Positions 7,759 through 16,961 are shown, numbered from the stretch's first letter. The stretch is 64,000 nucleotides of DNA from Haematobacter massiliensis (GCF_000740795.1 NZ_JGYG01000003.1:186001-250000); one strand, 5' to 3'. Made by a program: numbers and translations. Notes: generated by a model not told the origin, from the sequence alone.

Positions 7759-9870
7759 TCAGGCGCCGGAGTTCTTGTAAGCGCCGCGGAACTCGATCGC
7801 GGCGGCACCGAAGATGTGGCGGGCGTTCATCTTGATCGCATCGGGATTCATGCCTTCGATCGTCTCCACCGTCGGCGCCTCATAGCCATCAAGATAGGCG
7901 TGCTGCACCGGCGGCAGGTCAGGATCGATCAAGTACCAGGCGGTATCGGACCCGCCGGCGATCTGGCCGAGGTTGGGCACGGTCTCTACTTTGAAACGCG
8001 ACCGGTAGGGGTTGGTGTCAGCTGCCTTGGCGGGAACGATGTCCGCGGTGAACTGCAGAGCCGCGAGTTCCAGCGCCGGCGGCACGATCAGAAGCTCAGC
8101 CTCGGGGGCAATAAAGTCATCCGGGTCTTTCGAACCGAAGACACGAGCCTCCGCCATGGCTTTACGGGCAGCGGCGATGGTGGTGACCGAAATGGCTCCT
8201 CCCGAAGCGGCAAGGTTGCCGTGGTCGGCGTGGAACAGGGTTTTTCCGTCCGACTTCAGCACGGCATTGCCCCGGATCAGCGACCAGACGATGCTGTTTT
8301 CCATCGTGCGCGCCGCCTGGGCGAACTCGCGCGGGATGCGGGCAAAGGCTCCCATGTCGTCGTTGACGACCGCCTCGAAGGTCAGCGTGATGGTGCGGCC
8401 ACGACGATGAACCTTCAGGCCTTCAGCCTCATCAACGAGGGTAGCAGATTCGTACTCACCGTTCTCCTTGACCTCCTTGAGCTGGAAGTCACCCCCGAAG
8501 CGGACAGCGTAGATCTCACGGAAGTCGGCTGCGGTGATTGCCTGCCCTGTGACCAGCTGCCACTGCGGGGCGCGCCGGGTATACTCCGCCATCAGCGAGC
8601 GCTTCATCACCTCCGTAGTGATGTAGGCAAAATCGCTCACGCCAATCGCACCTCCCATCATCGTGGTCGCACGCATGCCGCGGCGGACGGCCTCATTCTC
8701 ATCGAAGCCCCAGACCCGGCCCTTCGGCGCTCCGAGCTCCATGGCCAGACGCCGAACCCTGAGCCCGCGGTAGCTCGCCGCTGGACCATCGGATTTACCC
8801 ATCAGGGCACCGATCATACCTTCGAGCTTCGTATCGGTCTCATCGCGGCTGATGCGCGTCGACGGACCACGACCATCGATCTTCACCTTCTCACCCCCTT
8901 TTCCTTTGATGGCGGCGTAAACCTGCTGCATGCTCATGCCGCGCCCGATGTAATCGGCCGCCTTGGCGGAACTGACACCGTGGCGCGCGCACATATTGAT
9001 GATCGCGACCGCACGGGCGCCTGAGGCCTCGACTTCGTCTTCTTCGGACGCGTCGACTTCATCCTCCTCTTCGGAGGTCACCTCGTCTTCGGTCTCCGCG
9101 GTAATGTCGTCTTCCGCCTCAGCCGTGACATCCTCTTCCTCTTCGGAGGTGATATCGTCCTCATCGGCGGCAGTCGCCGCCGTCACCTTGCTCTTCGGCA
9201 TGGGTTTCCCTTTCTTGCCGGGTGGATTGGCGGCACCGACCATCATGGCCAGAACCGTTGCACGGGGTCGCTGGCGCGAGAGTGCGCCTGCGGCAGTCAG
9301 CAAGCGGTTCGGCGCGTGCTGATAAATGCGGTAATCGAAGGCGGCGGGGGCGAGTTCTTCGCCCTCCTCCTCCACTGCGGTCGCAAAACCTGCCTCCATG
9401 GCTCCGGGACCGTCGTAATAGGTCTCCGCCTTCATGACAGCGCGCGCGTCATCGACCGACATGCCGGAGCGGGCCGCGTAGATGCCGGCATATGCGTTGG
9501 CGATCACGTCGAGCGTCTCCGCCGCCTTCCGATGTGCTTCCGATGTACCTCGTTCGCCGAGGTAATCCTGTGCCGGGTCATGGATCATCATCATCGCACC
9601 GGGGGACATGGTGATCGTGTCCCCTGCCATGGCGATCAGGCTTGCCGCCGATGCTGCGACACCTTCAACGACGATCGCGACGGTGCCGGGGTGACCGCGA
9701 AGCGCGGTATAGATCGCCTGCCCCTCGCTTGCGATTCCGCCGCCGGAGTTCAGGCGCACCGTCAGGGGGCCCGTCAGCCCCGCCAGTGCCTCGCGCACGC
9801 TCTTCGCGGTGAAGCAATCCTCATCCCACCAGGACGATCCGACCGTCCCGTAGAGCAGCAGTTCGTTCAT
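7759..9870 (-). CDS. Prohead protease (ClpP-like) / major capsid protein fusion
   Basis: One 703-residue polypeptide combines two phage functions. Residues 1-200 are an S14 ClpP-like protease with the NSGGG motif at 41-45, the nucleophile region VAASAAS (Ser74) and MMIHDPA (His97). Residues 236-282 are a strongly acidic repetitive linker. The C-terminal 380 residues are a gpT-like major capsid protein (for example AADFREIYAVRFGG, then TLFHADHGNLA near residue 500). ClpP-capsid fusions are a known arrangement in alphaproteobacterial phages. The ATG at 9870 is chosen because it begins the protease domain 10 bp after the portal stop; the longer open frame overlaps portal coding sequence. Confidence 0.9.
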   Translation of the reverse strand: MNELLLYGTVGSSWWDEDCFTAKSVREALAGLTGPLTVRLNSGGGIASEGQAIYTALRGHPGTVAIVVEGVAASAASLIAMAGDTITMSPGAMMMIHDPAQDYLGERGTSEAHRKAAETLDVIANAYAGIYAARSGMSVDDARAVMKAETYYDGPGAMEAGFATAVEEEGEELAPAAFDYRIYQHAPNRLLTAAGALSRQRPRATVLAMMVGAANPPGKKGKPMPKSKVTAATAADEDDITSEEEEDVTAEAEDDITAETEDEVTSEEEDEVDASEEDEVEASGARAVAIINMCARHGVSSAKAADYIGRGMSMQQVYAAIKGKGGEKVKIDGRGPSTRISRDETDTKLEGMIGALMGKSDGPAASYRGLRVRRLAMELGAPKGRVWGFDENEAVRRGMRATTMMGGAIGVSDFAYITTEVMKRSLMAEYTRRAPQWQLVTGQAITAADFREIYAVRFGGDFQLKEVKENGEYESATLVDEAEGLKVHRRGRTITLTFEAVVNDDMGAFARIPREFAQAARTMENSIVWSLIRGNAVLKSDGKTLFHADHGNLAASGGAISVTTIAAARKAMAEARVFGSKDPDDFIAPEAELLIVPPALELAALQFTADIVPAKAADTNPYRSRFKVETVPNLGQIAGGSDTAWYLIDPDLPPVQHAYLDGYEAPTVETIEGMNPDAIKMNARHIFGAAAIEFRGAYKNSGA

Positions 9871-9880
9871 GATGTCCTCT

Positions 9881-11443
9881 TCAGGCTGCGAGAGTTTCGA
9901 CAACGGCATGAAAAGCCGCGGGATGCGCCTGCCGGATCGCATGCAGAAGGCTCGTGACGCGCCCGCTCGCGTCGTCCTCCATCTTCGATTGACGCGAAAC
10001 GTCGGCACGGGGATCACTGTCGAAGGGAAGACCAAGCCGATCTGCCTCCTCCTTATCCTGCGCCTGCTCCTCCAGCAGCCGTTCGGGGTCGATGCCCAGC
10101 ATGCGAACCACCTGCTGGCGGGATGCAAAACCCGACCGGACAGCCTCTCGCAGTGCGGCGAACTCTCGGGCCGGATCGACGATGATCTTGCGCGGCGGCA
10201 CCCAGCTCAGCCCGATATGCTGCCAGATGTCATCCGGCAGACCTGCGGCAGCGAATTCTTCCGCATCCACCGCCTGCCACGCATCGACGAAAACCCTTGA
10301 GAGAGGCTGCATCATCTGCGGCATCAGCATCAGCCATTGCCAGGCACTGACATTGGCATCCATCTCCAGCCGGCCCATGCGGGCCGACGAGAAGTTGACC
10401 TGCGCGAGATCACCGGTCAGCGCCTCGTAGGTGATCCCCATGCCGGCTGCGACCGACCGCAGCACCGAACGGGTGAACTCGTCATATCCTTCCACGCCCG
10501 GCGGAACGGCGAACTTCACGTCCTCTCCGTCGCCCAGATCATAGATCATGCCTGGCATGATATCGGTCGGGACTTCGCTGGTCCCACCCTCACCCAACAC
10601 ACGGAATGCAGCGAAACAGGCCGCGATCTTCTGCCGCATCAATTGCGCATCCTCGTGATCGGCAAGGTCCTGCAGGCGCATCATCACCGGCGCAAACCAT
10701 GTCACACCGCGTTGCTGGCCGGGCCGGTCGACCCGGAACAAGTGAAGGATTTCGTCGGCCGGTACGCGTTGGGAGACCGTGGCTCCCCGGTTGCCAGGCC
10801 AGTCCGACCCCGGATGCGCCGGAAACAACCAGTAAGCGATGCGCCGCCCGGCGGCATCATATTCGATGCCATTGCGAATATCGCCTCCGCCGGACCCCCA
10901 GCCCACCTTCGACTGATCGAGATAATCCGGTTCCAGAACTTCGAGCTGCAGCGGCAGCGCACCCGGGACGAGTGCGTCGTTATGGATACGGATCAGGCAC
11001 TCCCCGGCGTCGATCACCGTGTTCATCGCCAGCCGCTGGAGGCCGTAGAGGTTGAGCAGCCCTGCCCGATCGACGCGCGTCGTGTCGAAATGCTCTTCGA
11101 TCCGCTTCAGCCCCCGCGCACTGACCAGTTTCAGCGCCGTCTTCCGCAGCTTGGGATAACTGACCGACACTTTCGGGATGATGCCGTCGCCCACAGTATT
11201 GCCGGTAATGACCGCCTGTGCCCGGGTGGCGAAAGGCGTGTTCCGGACCATGTCGCGGGCGAAGAAGGACATCCGCTGGCGATTCCGGGCAGCGCCGTCG
11301 GCGTCGGTCCCGCTGGGACGCAGGGTGGAGGAGCGCCGGCCGACGGTTGCCCCGTCGAAATGCGCGGTAACGGCCCGCGAACGCGCGCGCTGTGCAGCCC
11401 ATCCCGGCGCAACCGCCAGGATGGCCCGTTCGACCATGTTCAT
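9881..11443 (-). CDS. Phage portal protein, lambda family
   Basis: The 520-residue protein shows the lambda gpB portal hallmarks: RNRQRMSFFARDMVRNTPFA near residue 53, GNTVGDGIIPK, and the C-terminal AGMGITYEALTGDLAQVNFS with ARMGRLEMDANV. Portals form the dodecameric ring at the capsid vertex through which DNA is packaged. It lies between the gpW-like joiner (4 bp gap) and the protease-capsid fusion (10 bp gap), the standard order. Confidence 0.92.
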   Translation of the reverse strand: MNMVERAILAVAPGWAAQRARSRAVTAHFDGATVGRRSSTLRPSGTDADGAARNRQRMSFFARDMVRNTPFATRAQAVITGNTVGDGIIPKVSVSYPKLRKTALKLVSARGLKRIEEHFDTTRVDRAGLLNLYGLQRLAMNTVIDAGECLIRIHNDALVPGALPLQLEVLEPDYLDQSKVGWGSGGGDIRNGIEYDAAGRRIAYWLFPAHPGSDWPGNRGATVSQRVPADEILHLFRVDRPGQQRGVTWFAPVMMRLQDLADHEDAQLMRQKIAACFAAFRVLGEGGTSEVPTDIMPGMIYDLGDGEDVKFAVPPGVEGYDEFTRSVLRSVAAGMGITYEALTGDLAQVNFSSARMGRLEMDANVSAWQWLMLMPQMMQPLSRVFVDAWQAVDAEEFAAAGLPDDIWQHIGLSWVPPRKIIVDPAREFAALREAVRSGFASRQQVVRMLGIDPERLLEEQAQDKEEADRLGLPFDSDPRADVSRQSKMEDDASGRVTSLLHAIRQAHPAAFHAVVETLAA

Positions 11444-11447
11444 GATG

Positions 11448-11648
11448 TCACCCCTTGCGGAACGCCGGGTAATGGGTGCGCGGAGATGGGACGAGCCCGA
11501 GGCCCTGTTCCATCTCGCGCTTGATCTGGCGCATCTCCGCCAGGCTCCGGTACGTCACCTTCTCGCCGTTCTGCTCTAGTGAGGTCACGCCCTTAGCGAT
11601 TGCGCTGCAAAGGGTCTGGTACTGTTCAACGGTGTAGCTCACAGCCAT
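11448..11648 (-). CDS. gpW-like head-tail joining protein
   Basis: A 66-residue protein (MAVSYTVEQYQTLCSAIAKG) with the small alpha/beta pattern of lambda gpW and nearly the same length. The motif YRSLAEMRQIKREMEQ lies in the second half. The start at 11648 overlaps the 3' end of the terminase gene by ten bases. gpW plugs the portal after packaging and helps tail attachment. Confidence 0.75.
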   Translation of the reverse strand: MAVSYTVEQYQTLCSAIAKGVTSLEQNGEKVTYRSLAEMRQIKREMEQGLGLVPSPRTHYPAFRKG

Positions 11649-13798
11649 TTGTCCCTTCGCTTGATCCACCCTCCGCGCGCCGCAACGCGGCCAGAGGGCT
11701 GGACAGATGCTTGATCTGCCGTCTCGGGCACCGGGTCTGTTTTCGTTCCGACTCGCACAACGAACTCATTCTCCTCCGACAGGATCGCCCATGGTTTCGC
11801 CGGCGCGGACCAGTCGATCTTTTCGGCACCGAGGTGGATATGAAGAGCACGCGCCTGCACGAGGTGGTCGAGGCTCTCGTTCCGTACCATCCCGGGCCGT
11901 TTCTCCCAGCCCGACGTGCCGCGGCGTTCCGCCGTGAATTCCGTCAGTTCCGATACTTCCATCCAGCCGGGTACGACGCAGAGGTTCTGGCCGTCATCTG
12001 TCAGGCGCAACGATGCAGCCACCGCATCCTTCAGCTTGTCGGTAGCCATATTGAGAATCTTGATGTCGCTCGCCACCCGCCGCTTGCCGCTCGCGCGTTC
12101 TGGCGCCCGCAGCCAGACCCGGTCCGTGTGGTGGAGACCACCGTTTCCCCGCGTCAGGAACCAGCGCTTTCCCTCCCCCGCCTTCCGACGCGCCCTGTAG
12201 AAGCGATAAGCATGGTCCGTGGTCGCACCGCCACCATGCATGTCGACAGCGATGGCGACGGCCCGCAGACCCCAGTCCGCGCCATCGACCGGCCAGACCT
12301 GTGTCGACAGCGCCTCCAGAACGATCCAGTCTTCCGCGATCTCGAAGGGCCGCAAGGCCCGACCGGACGATCCGGGCGCACCAGCAGGGGGCTGGATCAG
12401 GTCGAAGCGGTCGATCGGCTGATGTCGCCCGCCTTCCCCCCACGCCGTCACTCCCACCGGAAAGCGGCCGCCCTGAACGTCAACCGAGATGGTCAGGTAC
12501 TTCGCCCATGATGGTGCCACACCTTTCGGCGTGTCGATCCCCTGCGCCTTGTCCTTCAGTCCCTGCAGCGTGATCTCCATCTCGGAGCTCGCAGTGCGGG
12601 GGCGATAGGGCTGCGCCTGCCCCGTGCTTACCGTGGCGCGGAGCTTTTCTTCGTCGCCGGTTGCGTCGAAATGATCCTCTGCCTGCCGGTAGGCGGTGAC
12701 CAGCTCCGCCCAGCTGGCAAACGCCGCACTCGCCCCGTCGAGCCAGTAGCTGAGCAGATCGGTGCGGCGAAGATTACCGTCATCGACACGGACGAGGTCT
12801 ATCCGGCCACCTTCGTCCGGAGTGCTCTCGTGATACCAGCACCCCGCGCCATTCAGTTCGCGCTTCAGGTCATGCCCGAACGTCTCGTGGCAATGCGGGC
12901 ATCGCATCCGGGCCGCCTCCCCGGCCTCTACTGGGTCCGCGGAATCGGGGTAAACCAGACGTGCGAACGTCATTTCGAACATCGCCCCGCAATCTGGACA
13001 TGGTACGTACCACCGTCCACGGGTCCCGCCTGGATATAGCGACAGTACCCCATACCTGACGGGCGGGCAGTCATGCGGCGATTGGGGTCGCCAGCTTTCA
13101 TCCTCGATCGGCGCGCCCGGGCTGCTCTCAATGACAACCATTCCGCGCGAAAGATAGGTCCGGGTACGGGCCCGCATTTGCGTGTAGGGATCACCGTCTC
13201 CGATTGTACCATTTCCCCAAGCCGGACGGTCGAAATCCGTCGCGAGCAGCGTGCGGACCGTGGTCGAGGCGAGTTTCTCCGGCGTCGGCCAATCGAGGGT
13301 CAGATGGGTGCCGCCGACAAAAAGCTTCTGGAAGATCGTGTCCGATCCCCGTCCCTTGGCCAGCCGGCCGCGCAGCGCCGGGCTGTTGTAAATCACCGGC
13401 GCAATCTTTTCCCGCTCCATGAGCGCGGCAGCATCCCGCGTCATCTGAAAGATTGCCACCCGGCCCGGGTCCGACATGACGGCATGGGCTGCGACCGTCT
13501 GCAACATCAGCGTTTTTCCCGACTGCGAAGGCCCGGCAAAGACGAGACCCCTGAACCGGCGCGACGCCGACATATCGGTCGGTTCGACCATGTAGGGCGC
13601 GACATCCGCGCGGAAGGGCTGCCACTGACCAGAGACGTTCACCCGCATGTAGCGTTCTGCCGATTCGGTGACGCTGATGCGCGCGGCTGGTCGCAGCGAT
13701 GGCAGTGCGATCTTCAGCGCCGACCGCGGATCGGTATACGCAGGAAGCGGCTCAACCCCACGCGGAGCCGAGACCGGCGCGCCGCTCAGATCAGCCAT
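11639..13798 (-). CDS. Terminase large subunit, GpA family
   Basis: The 719-residue protein has a Walker A motif (AGPSQSGKT, residues 88-96), a zinc-ribbon-like CPDCG ... CPHC pair near residues 250-290, and the GpA-type nuclease region after LTISVDVQGG. It powers packaging and cuts concatemers. The start MADLSGAPVS at 13798 overlaps the small-subunit gene by 13 bases; the longer open frame upstream is just the small-subunit gene read out of frame. Length and domain order are normal for the GpA family. Confidence 0.93.
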   Translation of the reverse strand: MADLSGAPVSAPRGVEPLPAYTDPRSALKIALPSLRPAARISVTESAERYMRVNVSGQWQPFRADVAPYMVEPTDMSASRRFRGLVFAGPSQSGKTLMLQTVAAHAVMSDPGRVAIFQMTRDAAALMEREKIAPVIYNSPALRGRLAKGRGSDTIFQKLFVGGTHLTLDWPTPEKLASTTVRTLLATDFDRPAWGNGTIGDGDPYTQMRARTRTYLSRGMVVIESSPGAPIEDESWRPQSPHDCPPVRYGVLSLYPGGTRGRWYVPCPDCGAMFEMTFARLVYPDSADPVEAGEAARMRCPHCHETFGHDLKRELNGAGCWYHESTPDEGGRIDLVRVDDGNLRRTDLLSYWLDGASAAFASWAELVTAYRQAEDHFDATGDEEKLRATVSTGQAQPYRPRTASSEMEITLQGLKDKAQGIDTPKGVAPSWAKYLTISVDVQGGRFPVGVTAWGEGGRHQPIDRFDLIQPPAGAPGSSGRALRPFEIAEDWIVLEALSTQVWPVDGADWGLRAVAIAVDMHGGGATTDHAYRFYRARRKAGEGKRWFLTRGNGGLHHTDRVWLRAPERASGKRRVASDIKILNMATDKLKDAVAASLRLTDDGQNLCVVPGWMEVSELTEFTAERRGTSGWEKRPGMVRNESLDHLVQARALHIHLGAEKIDWSAPAKPWAILSEENEFVVRVGTKTDPVPETADQASVQPSGRVAARGGWIKRRDKWL

Positions 13799-14472
13799 CG
13801 TTCCTGAACGTCGACATCCGGCACATCCCGTTCCTTGAGTTCCGCCTCTTCCACGGCCTCGGTCATGGCGCGCAACACGTCGTCTCCGACGCGAACCACT
13901 GCCGACACCTGATCCGGTTTCAGGCTCAGCTCCCGTTCGAGGCGATCCGGCATCGCCTCGACGCCATCGCGCACGATCTGAAACAGGCTTTCGAGCAGAT
14001 TGACCACATCCCCAAGCGGGACCAGCTGGCGGCGCATGTGCGCGGCCTTTGACCACGCGATATCAGCCATAGCTGCTTCGCGGCGTTGCTGTGGCGTCAT
14101 CTCCGCGCGTGGATCGGTAACTTCGAGGCCAAGGAAAGATGCTTGAAGCGCCGTGATCTGCGCCTTGTTATGCCGGTCTCTGGTATCCTCCTGCGCTTCC
14201 ATCGCCTTGCGCCACGCCCAGCAGTGGGACAGCCGGATGATGTAACGGCGACCGTTGCCGCCGTGCTGCACCACCGGCATCCCGCCTTGTTTTATCCATG
14301 TCGCGACCGTGTTTACCGACATGTTGAACGCCTGGGCGATTTCCTCCTGACTGCAATCGGCATCCTCGACGCCATGCGGCAAAGGAAACCGGGACAACAG
14401 GTCCCGCATCGCATCGTCGACCTCGACCGGCATCAGCTCCGGAGTTTCAGGTTGACTTACCTCGGGAACCAC
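13786..14472 (-). CDS. Terminase small subunit, Nu1/DUF1441-like
   Basis: The 228-residue protein has a Nu1-type winged helix at about residues 43-75 (CSQEEIAQAFNMSVNTVATW, then IKQGGMPVV) that would recognise the packaging site, followed by a long helical region (AQITALQASFLGLEV onward) and an acidic end. It directly precedes and overlaps the large subunit gene. DUF1441 proteins are annotated as terminase small subunits in many proteobacterial prophages. Confidence 0.85.
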   Translation of the reverse strand: MVPEVSQPETPELMPVEVDDAMRDLLSRFPLPHGVEDADCSQEEIAQAFNMSVNTVATWIKQGGMPVVQHGGNGRRYIIRLSHCWAWRKAMEAQEDTRDRHNKAQITALQASFLGLEVTDPRAEMTPQQRREAAMADIAWSKAAHMRRQLVPLGDVVNLLESLFQIVRDGVEAMPDRLERELSLKPDQVSAVVRVGDDVLRAMTEAVEEAELKERDVPDVDVQERWLI

Positions 14473-14533
14473 AACAACAACCTCTTGTTAAGGTGCGGAA
14501 AACTAAAAAAACGCGCACGAACCGGGGTGCGAA

Positions 14534-15277
14534 TTACCCGCGTGCAGAATCCAGCCCGGAAGGACCCAGACCCCTCTTTTCGACCATCCGGGCGAGGGTC
14601 CGGCGCAGGTGCAGGGGCAGACGCGTCCGATACGCCTCCTCCGCCCCGTCCATGAACCCGAGGCGGCGGCGATACGTCGGCACCTTCGAAGTGAACACCG
14701 CGACGATCCCGATCGCGCCCGTGCTGTCCTTCCGATAGATGCCCGGCGTGAGGCCGGTGCGCGGAATGAAGTAGGTCGCCCGTGTCTTGTGACGCTTCTT
14801 CGATGCGATGGTGGTGTTTGCTGTCACGTCCCGCTGAGCACGGATCGCTGACAGCGCCCGGTTGCGCTCCCCGCTCGACCAGTTGCCGAAGGCATCGAGC
14901 TTGGCCTCGTCAGCAGGCAGCACCCCCCGGATATCCATGTGCGTCGGCGTCGCGAGGGAAATAAGCTTCTCCGTCCCGGTCATTCCGCGTTGACCGCCCC
15001 GCTCCTGCACCTTGAGGTAATGGCGCTGCGACACAGAGGGACGCTCACCCACCACCGCCTCAAGCTCATTGGGCCGGGCTTTCTTCACCACTGCGAATGC
15101 GTTCTGAGTAAAGCGGGTCGGACGGTCGAAGCGCTCGCGTACGTTGGCCTGCACCTTGCCCAGCACATCCGCCGCGGTATCGTTGATGGCCCATGTCGCC
15201 GCGATAGCGACATCTTTGGTTGCCAACTGACGAAGCGCCTTCTGAAAGCCGCCGTCGTCGAGCGTCAGTTCGATCAT
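14534..15277 (-). CDS. Phage minor tail protein Z-like / virion morphogenesis protein
   Basis: A 247-residue protein beginning MIELTLDDGGFQKALRQLAT, rich in basic residues. KDVAIAATWAINDTAADVLG followed by ERFDRPTRFTQNAF is the pattern of prophage minor tail protein Z-like (tail completion) proteins. Unusually it lies upstream of the terminase genes rather than in the tail cluster, although similar placements occur in Rhodobacterales prophages. The C-terminus is strongly basic. Identity is moderate; virion morphogenesis protein of unknown role is the safe name. Confidence 0.55.
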   Translation of the reverse strand: MIELTLDDGGFQKALRQLATKDVAIAATWAINDTAADVLGKVQANVRERFDRPTRFTQNAFAVVKKARPNELEAVVGERPSVSQRHYLKVQERGGQRGMTGTEKLISLATPTHMDIRGVLPADEAKLDAFGNWSSGERNRALSAIRAQRDVTANTTIASKKRHKTRATYFIPRTGLTPGIYRKDSTGAIGIVAVFTSKVPTYRRRLGFMDGAEEAYRTRLPLHLRRTLARMVEKRGLGPSGLDSARG

Positions 15278-15293
15278 GATGTCCCCGCTGCTT

Positions 15294-15527
15294 TCAGTCT
15301 TTCCGAGGGGTCCGAAAGCGCGGCATGATCCGTCCTGCGATCACATCCCAGCCTCTAGACGCAGCATTCCACGGGTTGTCCGTTACATCTCTCAATTGCA
15401 CCCACTGCCCGGCGATGCCGCACTTACATCTCAGCTGCGCGGCGAACCTGATGATGCGGGTATGCACCTTCGGCCTTGCGCCACAGCCCGGGCATGGAGC
15501 GACCATTATGTTAGGCGAGTAGCCCAT
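15294..15527 (-). CDS. Small zinc-ribbon protein, Lar-like
   Basis: A 77-residue protein whose start (MGYSPNIMVAPCPGCG) is preceded by GGAG at 7 nt. It carries CPGCG at residues 12-16, CKCG near residue 36 and NPWNAASRGWD further on. This C-x2-C / C-x-C / aWN..W layout resembles the restriction alleviation Lar-like zinc ribbons common in phages. One of the usual four cysteines is displaced (C-x-C instead of C-x2-C), so anti-restriction activity is only a possibility. Confidence 0.5.
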   Translation of the reverse strand: MGYSPNIMVAPCPGCGARPKVHTRIIRFAAQLRCKCGIAGQWVQLRDVTDNPWNAASRGWDVIAGRIMPRFRTPRKD

Positions 15528-15595
15528 ACGATACTCCAGAAAAGCAAAAGGCCCCAAGGACATCCCTCAGGGCACATTACAGGCTGTCAGAGAGT

Positions 15596-16156
15596 TTACT
15601 TCCGGCACTTCTCTCTTAAGGCCTCAGCGAGCTTTGCGGCCTCAGCCTTTTCTGCAGCTGATGACAACGCCATGCACCGATGGACTTGAGCGTCACAGGC
15701 GTTGTCGAAATCGCTGCCCCATGCAAGATGCGCAGGATTGACACACGACAGATGCCCATTTCCACACAAATGCCGAGATAGCGGCCGTTCTATGGAAGGT
15801 TCACCATGAGCTAGAGTGCACATTACCCGCGAGCATGGCGTAGGCTTTCCACGGAATTTCACTTTACGCGGCGAAACTCCATTCGCAAACGGCATGAACA
15901 GACAGTCTTCACCCTGAAACCCTACGTTCTGTTTCAGGAATGCCAAAGCGGACGGCGGTGCAGCATGAAAGCGACCTGACTGGACCGGTTCTTCATCTCT
16001 CGCCTTTCTGTCGATAGCTACTGAAGAGGCTGCTGGCCCCAGCGCGATCTTTCCACGCTTGTGAGCAACCATCGCCTTGTATTTCTTAGCTCTGAACCGG
16101 CGCGCCGGGTCATTGACCCGCAACCATTCCTTAGCTTCCATCGATAGTGAGGACAT
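15596..16156 (-). CDS. HNH endonuclease
   Basis: The 186-residue protein ends with an HNH_3-type core: SRHLCGNGHLSCVNPAHLAW followed by GSDFDNACD, giving the H-N-H residues and the two metal-site cysteines. The N-terminal third is basic and probably binds DNA. It is the first gene of the late operon, downstream of the promoter at 16260-16289. HNH proteins next to terminases assist packaging cleavage in several siphophages; a homing nuclease is the alternative. Confidence 0.8.
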   Translation of the reverse strand: MSSLSMEAKEWLRVNDPARRFRAKKYKAMVAHKRGKIALGPAASSVAIDRKARDEEPVQSGRFHAAPPSALAFLKQNVGFQGEDCLFMPFANGVSPRKVKFRGKPTPCSRVMCTLAHGEPSIERPLSRHLCGNGHLSCVNPAHLAWGSDFDNACDAQVHRCMALSSAAEKAEAAKLAEALREKCRK

Positions 16157-16213
16157 TATAACCCCGTGTCACGAGTTTAGAAACCCCGCGTCACCGACCA
16201 CCAGTTGGGGCGC

Positions 16214-16237
16214 AAGGCCCCCTTTGGGGGCGGGCTT
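16214..16237 (-). other. GC-rich leader hairpin of the late operon
   Basis: GCCCCC and GGGGGC pair around a three-base loop, with outer AAG/CTT pairing across a GGG bulge. It lies in the predicted leader between the late promoter and the HNH gene. There is no T-run, so it is not a canonical terminator; a pause or antitermination element is possible. Confidence 0.4.
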
Positions 16238-16259
16238 GCCAACATAAGTCTATAACAGA

Positions 16260-16289
16260 AACATACTCACAGCCTATCGAGACTGTCAA
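16260..16289 (-). promoter_or_regulatory. Strong sigma-70-type promoter for the late operon
   Basis: On the minus strand a perfect -35 TTGACA (complement of 16284-16289) is followed after 18 bp by TATGTT (complement of 16260-16265). Transcription would start near 16253 and give a leader of about 97 nt before the HNH gene. It overlaps the 3' end of the NusG-like gene, the position of lambda pR' relative to Q. Confidence 0.6.
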
Positions 16290-16906
16290 CAGGACCGTTT
16301 AATGTTGACGAGATCGGCGACAGATACGTCTGCGGACGTTTTCCGGCCGAAGATCGTCACGATAACCTTCGCTCCATCATCAGCCCTAAGCTCAACCACC
16401 TCGCACTGCGTCCCGGCAAACGGACCACTCCGAAACATCGCCTGCTCACCCACCCGGATCGAGCGAGCCCGCTTCTGTGCAGCACGGAGCGCACGGCGCT
16501 CCTCATCGCTGTCAGCATCGACCTTGCGCATCGCATGGAGGGCGCGCAGGTCGGATGGCTCCAGAATGCCCCATGACCCATCGGCGCAGCAGATGGCGCC
16601 GGTGATCCCACAGCGACCGACCAGCCGGTGCGGCACGGCCTGACCCGGGAATCGCGCGAACACATAGCCCGGCAGATAGCGGCGCGCATAGTCCCGCGCC
16701 TTGCCCATGCGATGGACCCGACGCATCAGCACCGGGTGGAAGGCATAGACCCCCCGTCTCCGCAGCCACGCCTCCGCCTGATCCTCCCGCTGGGGCGACA
16801 CCCGCAGCGCATACCACCGCGCCGGACCCGCCACGAAGACGGGGGCAAGCCCCCCACCAGCCGCCACGACATCCCCGACACTCAGACCTTTTGCGCTGAA
16901 ATCCAT
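16286..16906 (-). CDS. Phage NusG/RfaH-like transcription antitermination protein
   Basis: The 206-residue protein has an NGN domain (WYALRVSPQREDQAEAWLRR at 31-50, then RRYLPGYVFARF at 75-86) and a C-terminal KOW domain (IRVGEQAMFRSGPFAGTQCE from 150, then VTIFGRKTSADV). NGN-KOW proteins bind the clamp of RNA polymerase and change pausing and termination. The start MDFSAKGLS at 16906 has GGAGG at 8 nt, better than an upstream ATG. Lying just before the late promoter, it is a candidate late-gene regulator playing the role lambda Q plays. NGN and KOW are visible; the regulatory role is inference. Confidence 0.75.
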   Translation of the reverse strand: MDFSAKGLSVGDVVAAGGGLAPVFVAGPARWYALRVSPQREDQAEAWLRRRGVYAFHPVLMRRVHRMGKARDYARRYLPGYVFARFPGQAVPHRLVGRCGITGAICCADGSWGILEPSDLRALHAMRKVDADSDEERRALRAAQKRARSIRVGEQAMFRSGPFAGTQCEVVELRADDGAKVIVTIFGRKTSADVSVADLVNIKRSC

Positions 16907-16961
16907 ATCTTGTGCCTCCGTTTGCCGCTTTATCAGCATCTTGTTTTCGTTTGTTCTTCTT

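Noticed and set aside
7708-9024. 438-codon plus-strand frame opposite the capsid gene
   Set aside because: Antisense to a clearly identified protease-capsid fusion; composition is low complexity and no ribosome binding site is seen.
9871-10128. Upstream extension of the protease-capsid frame
   Set aside because: It overlaps the 3' end of the portal gene and precedes the start of the protease domain; the ATG at 9870 is correctly spaced.
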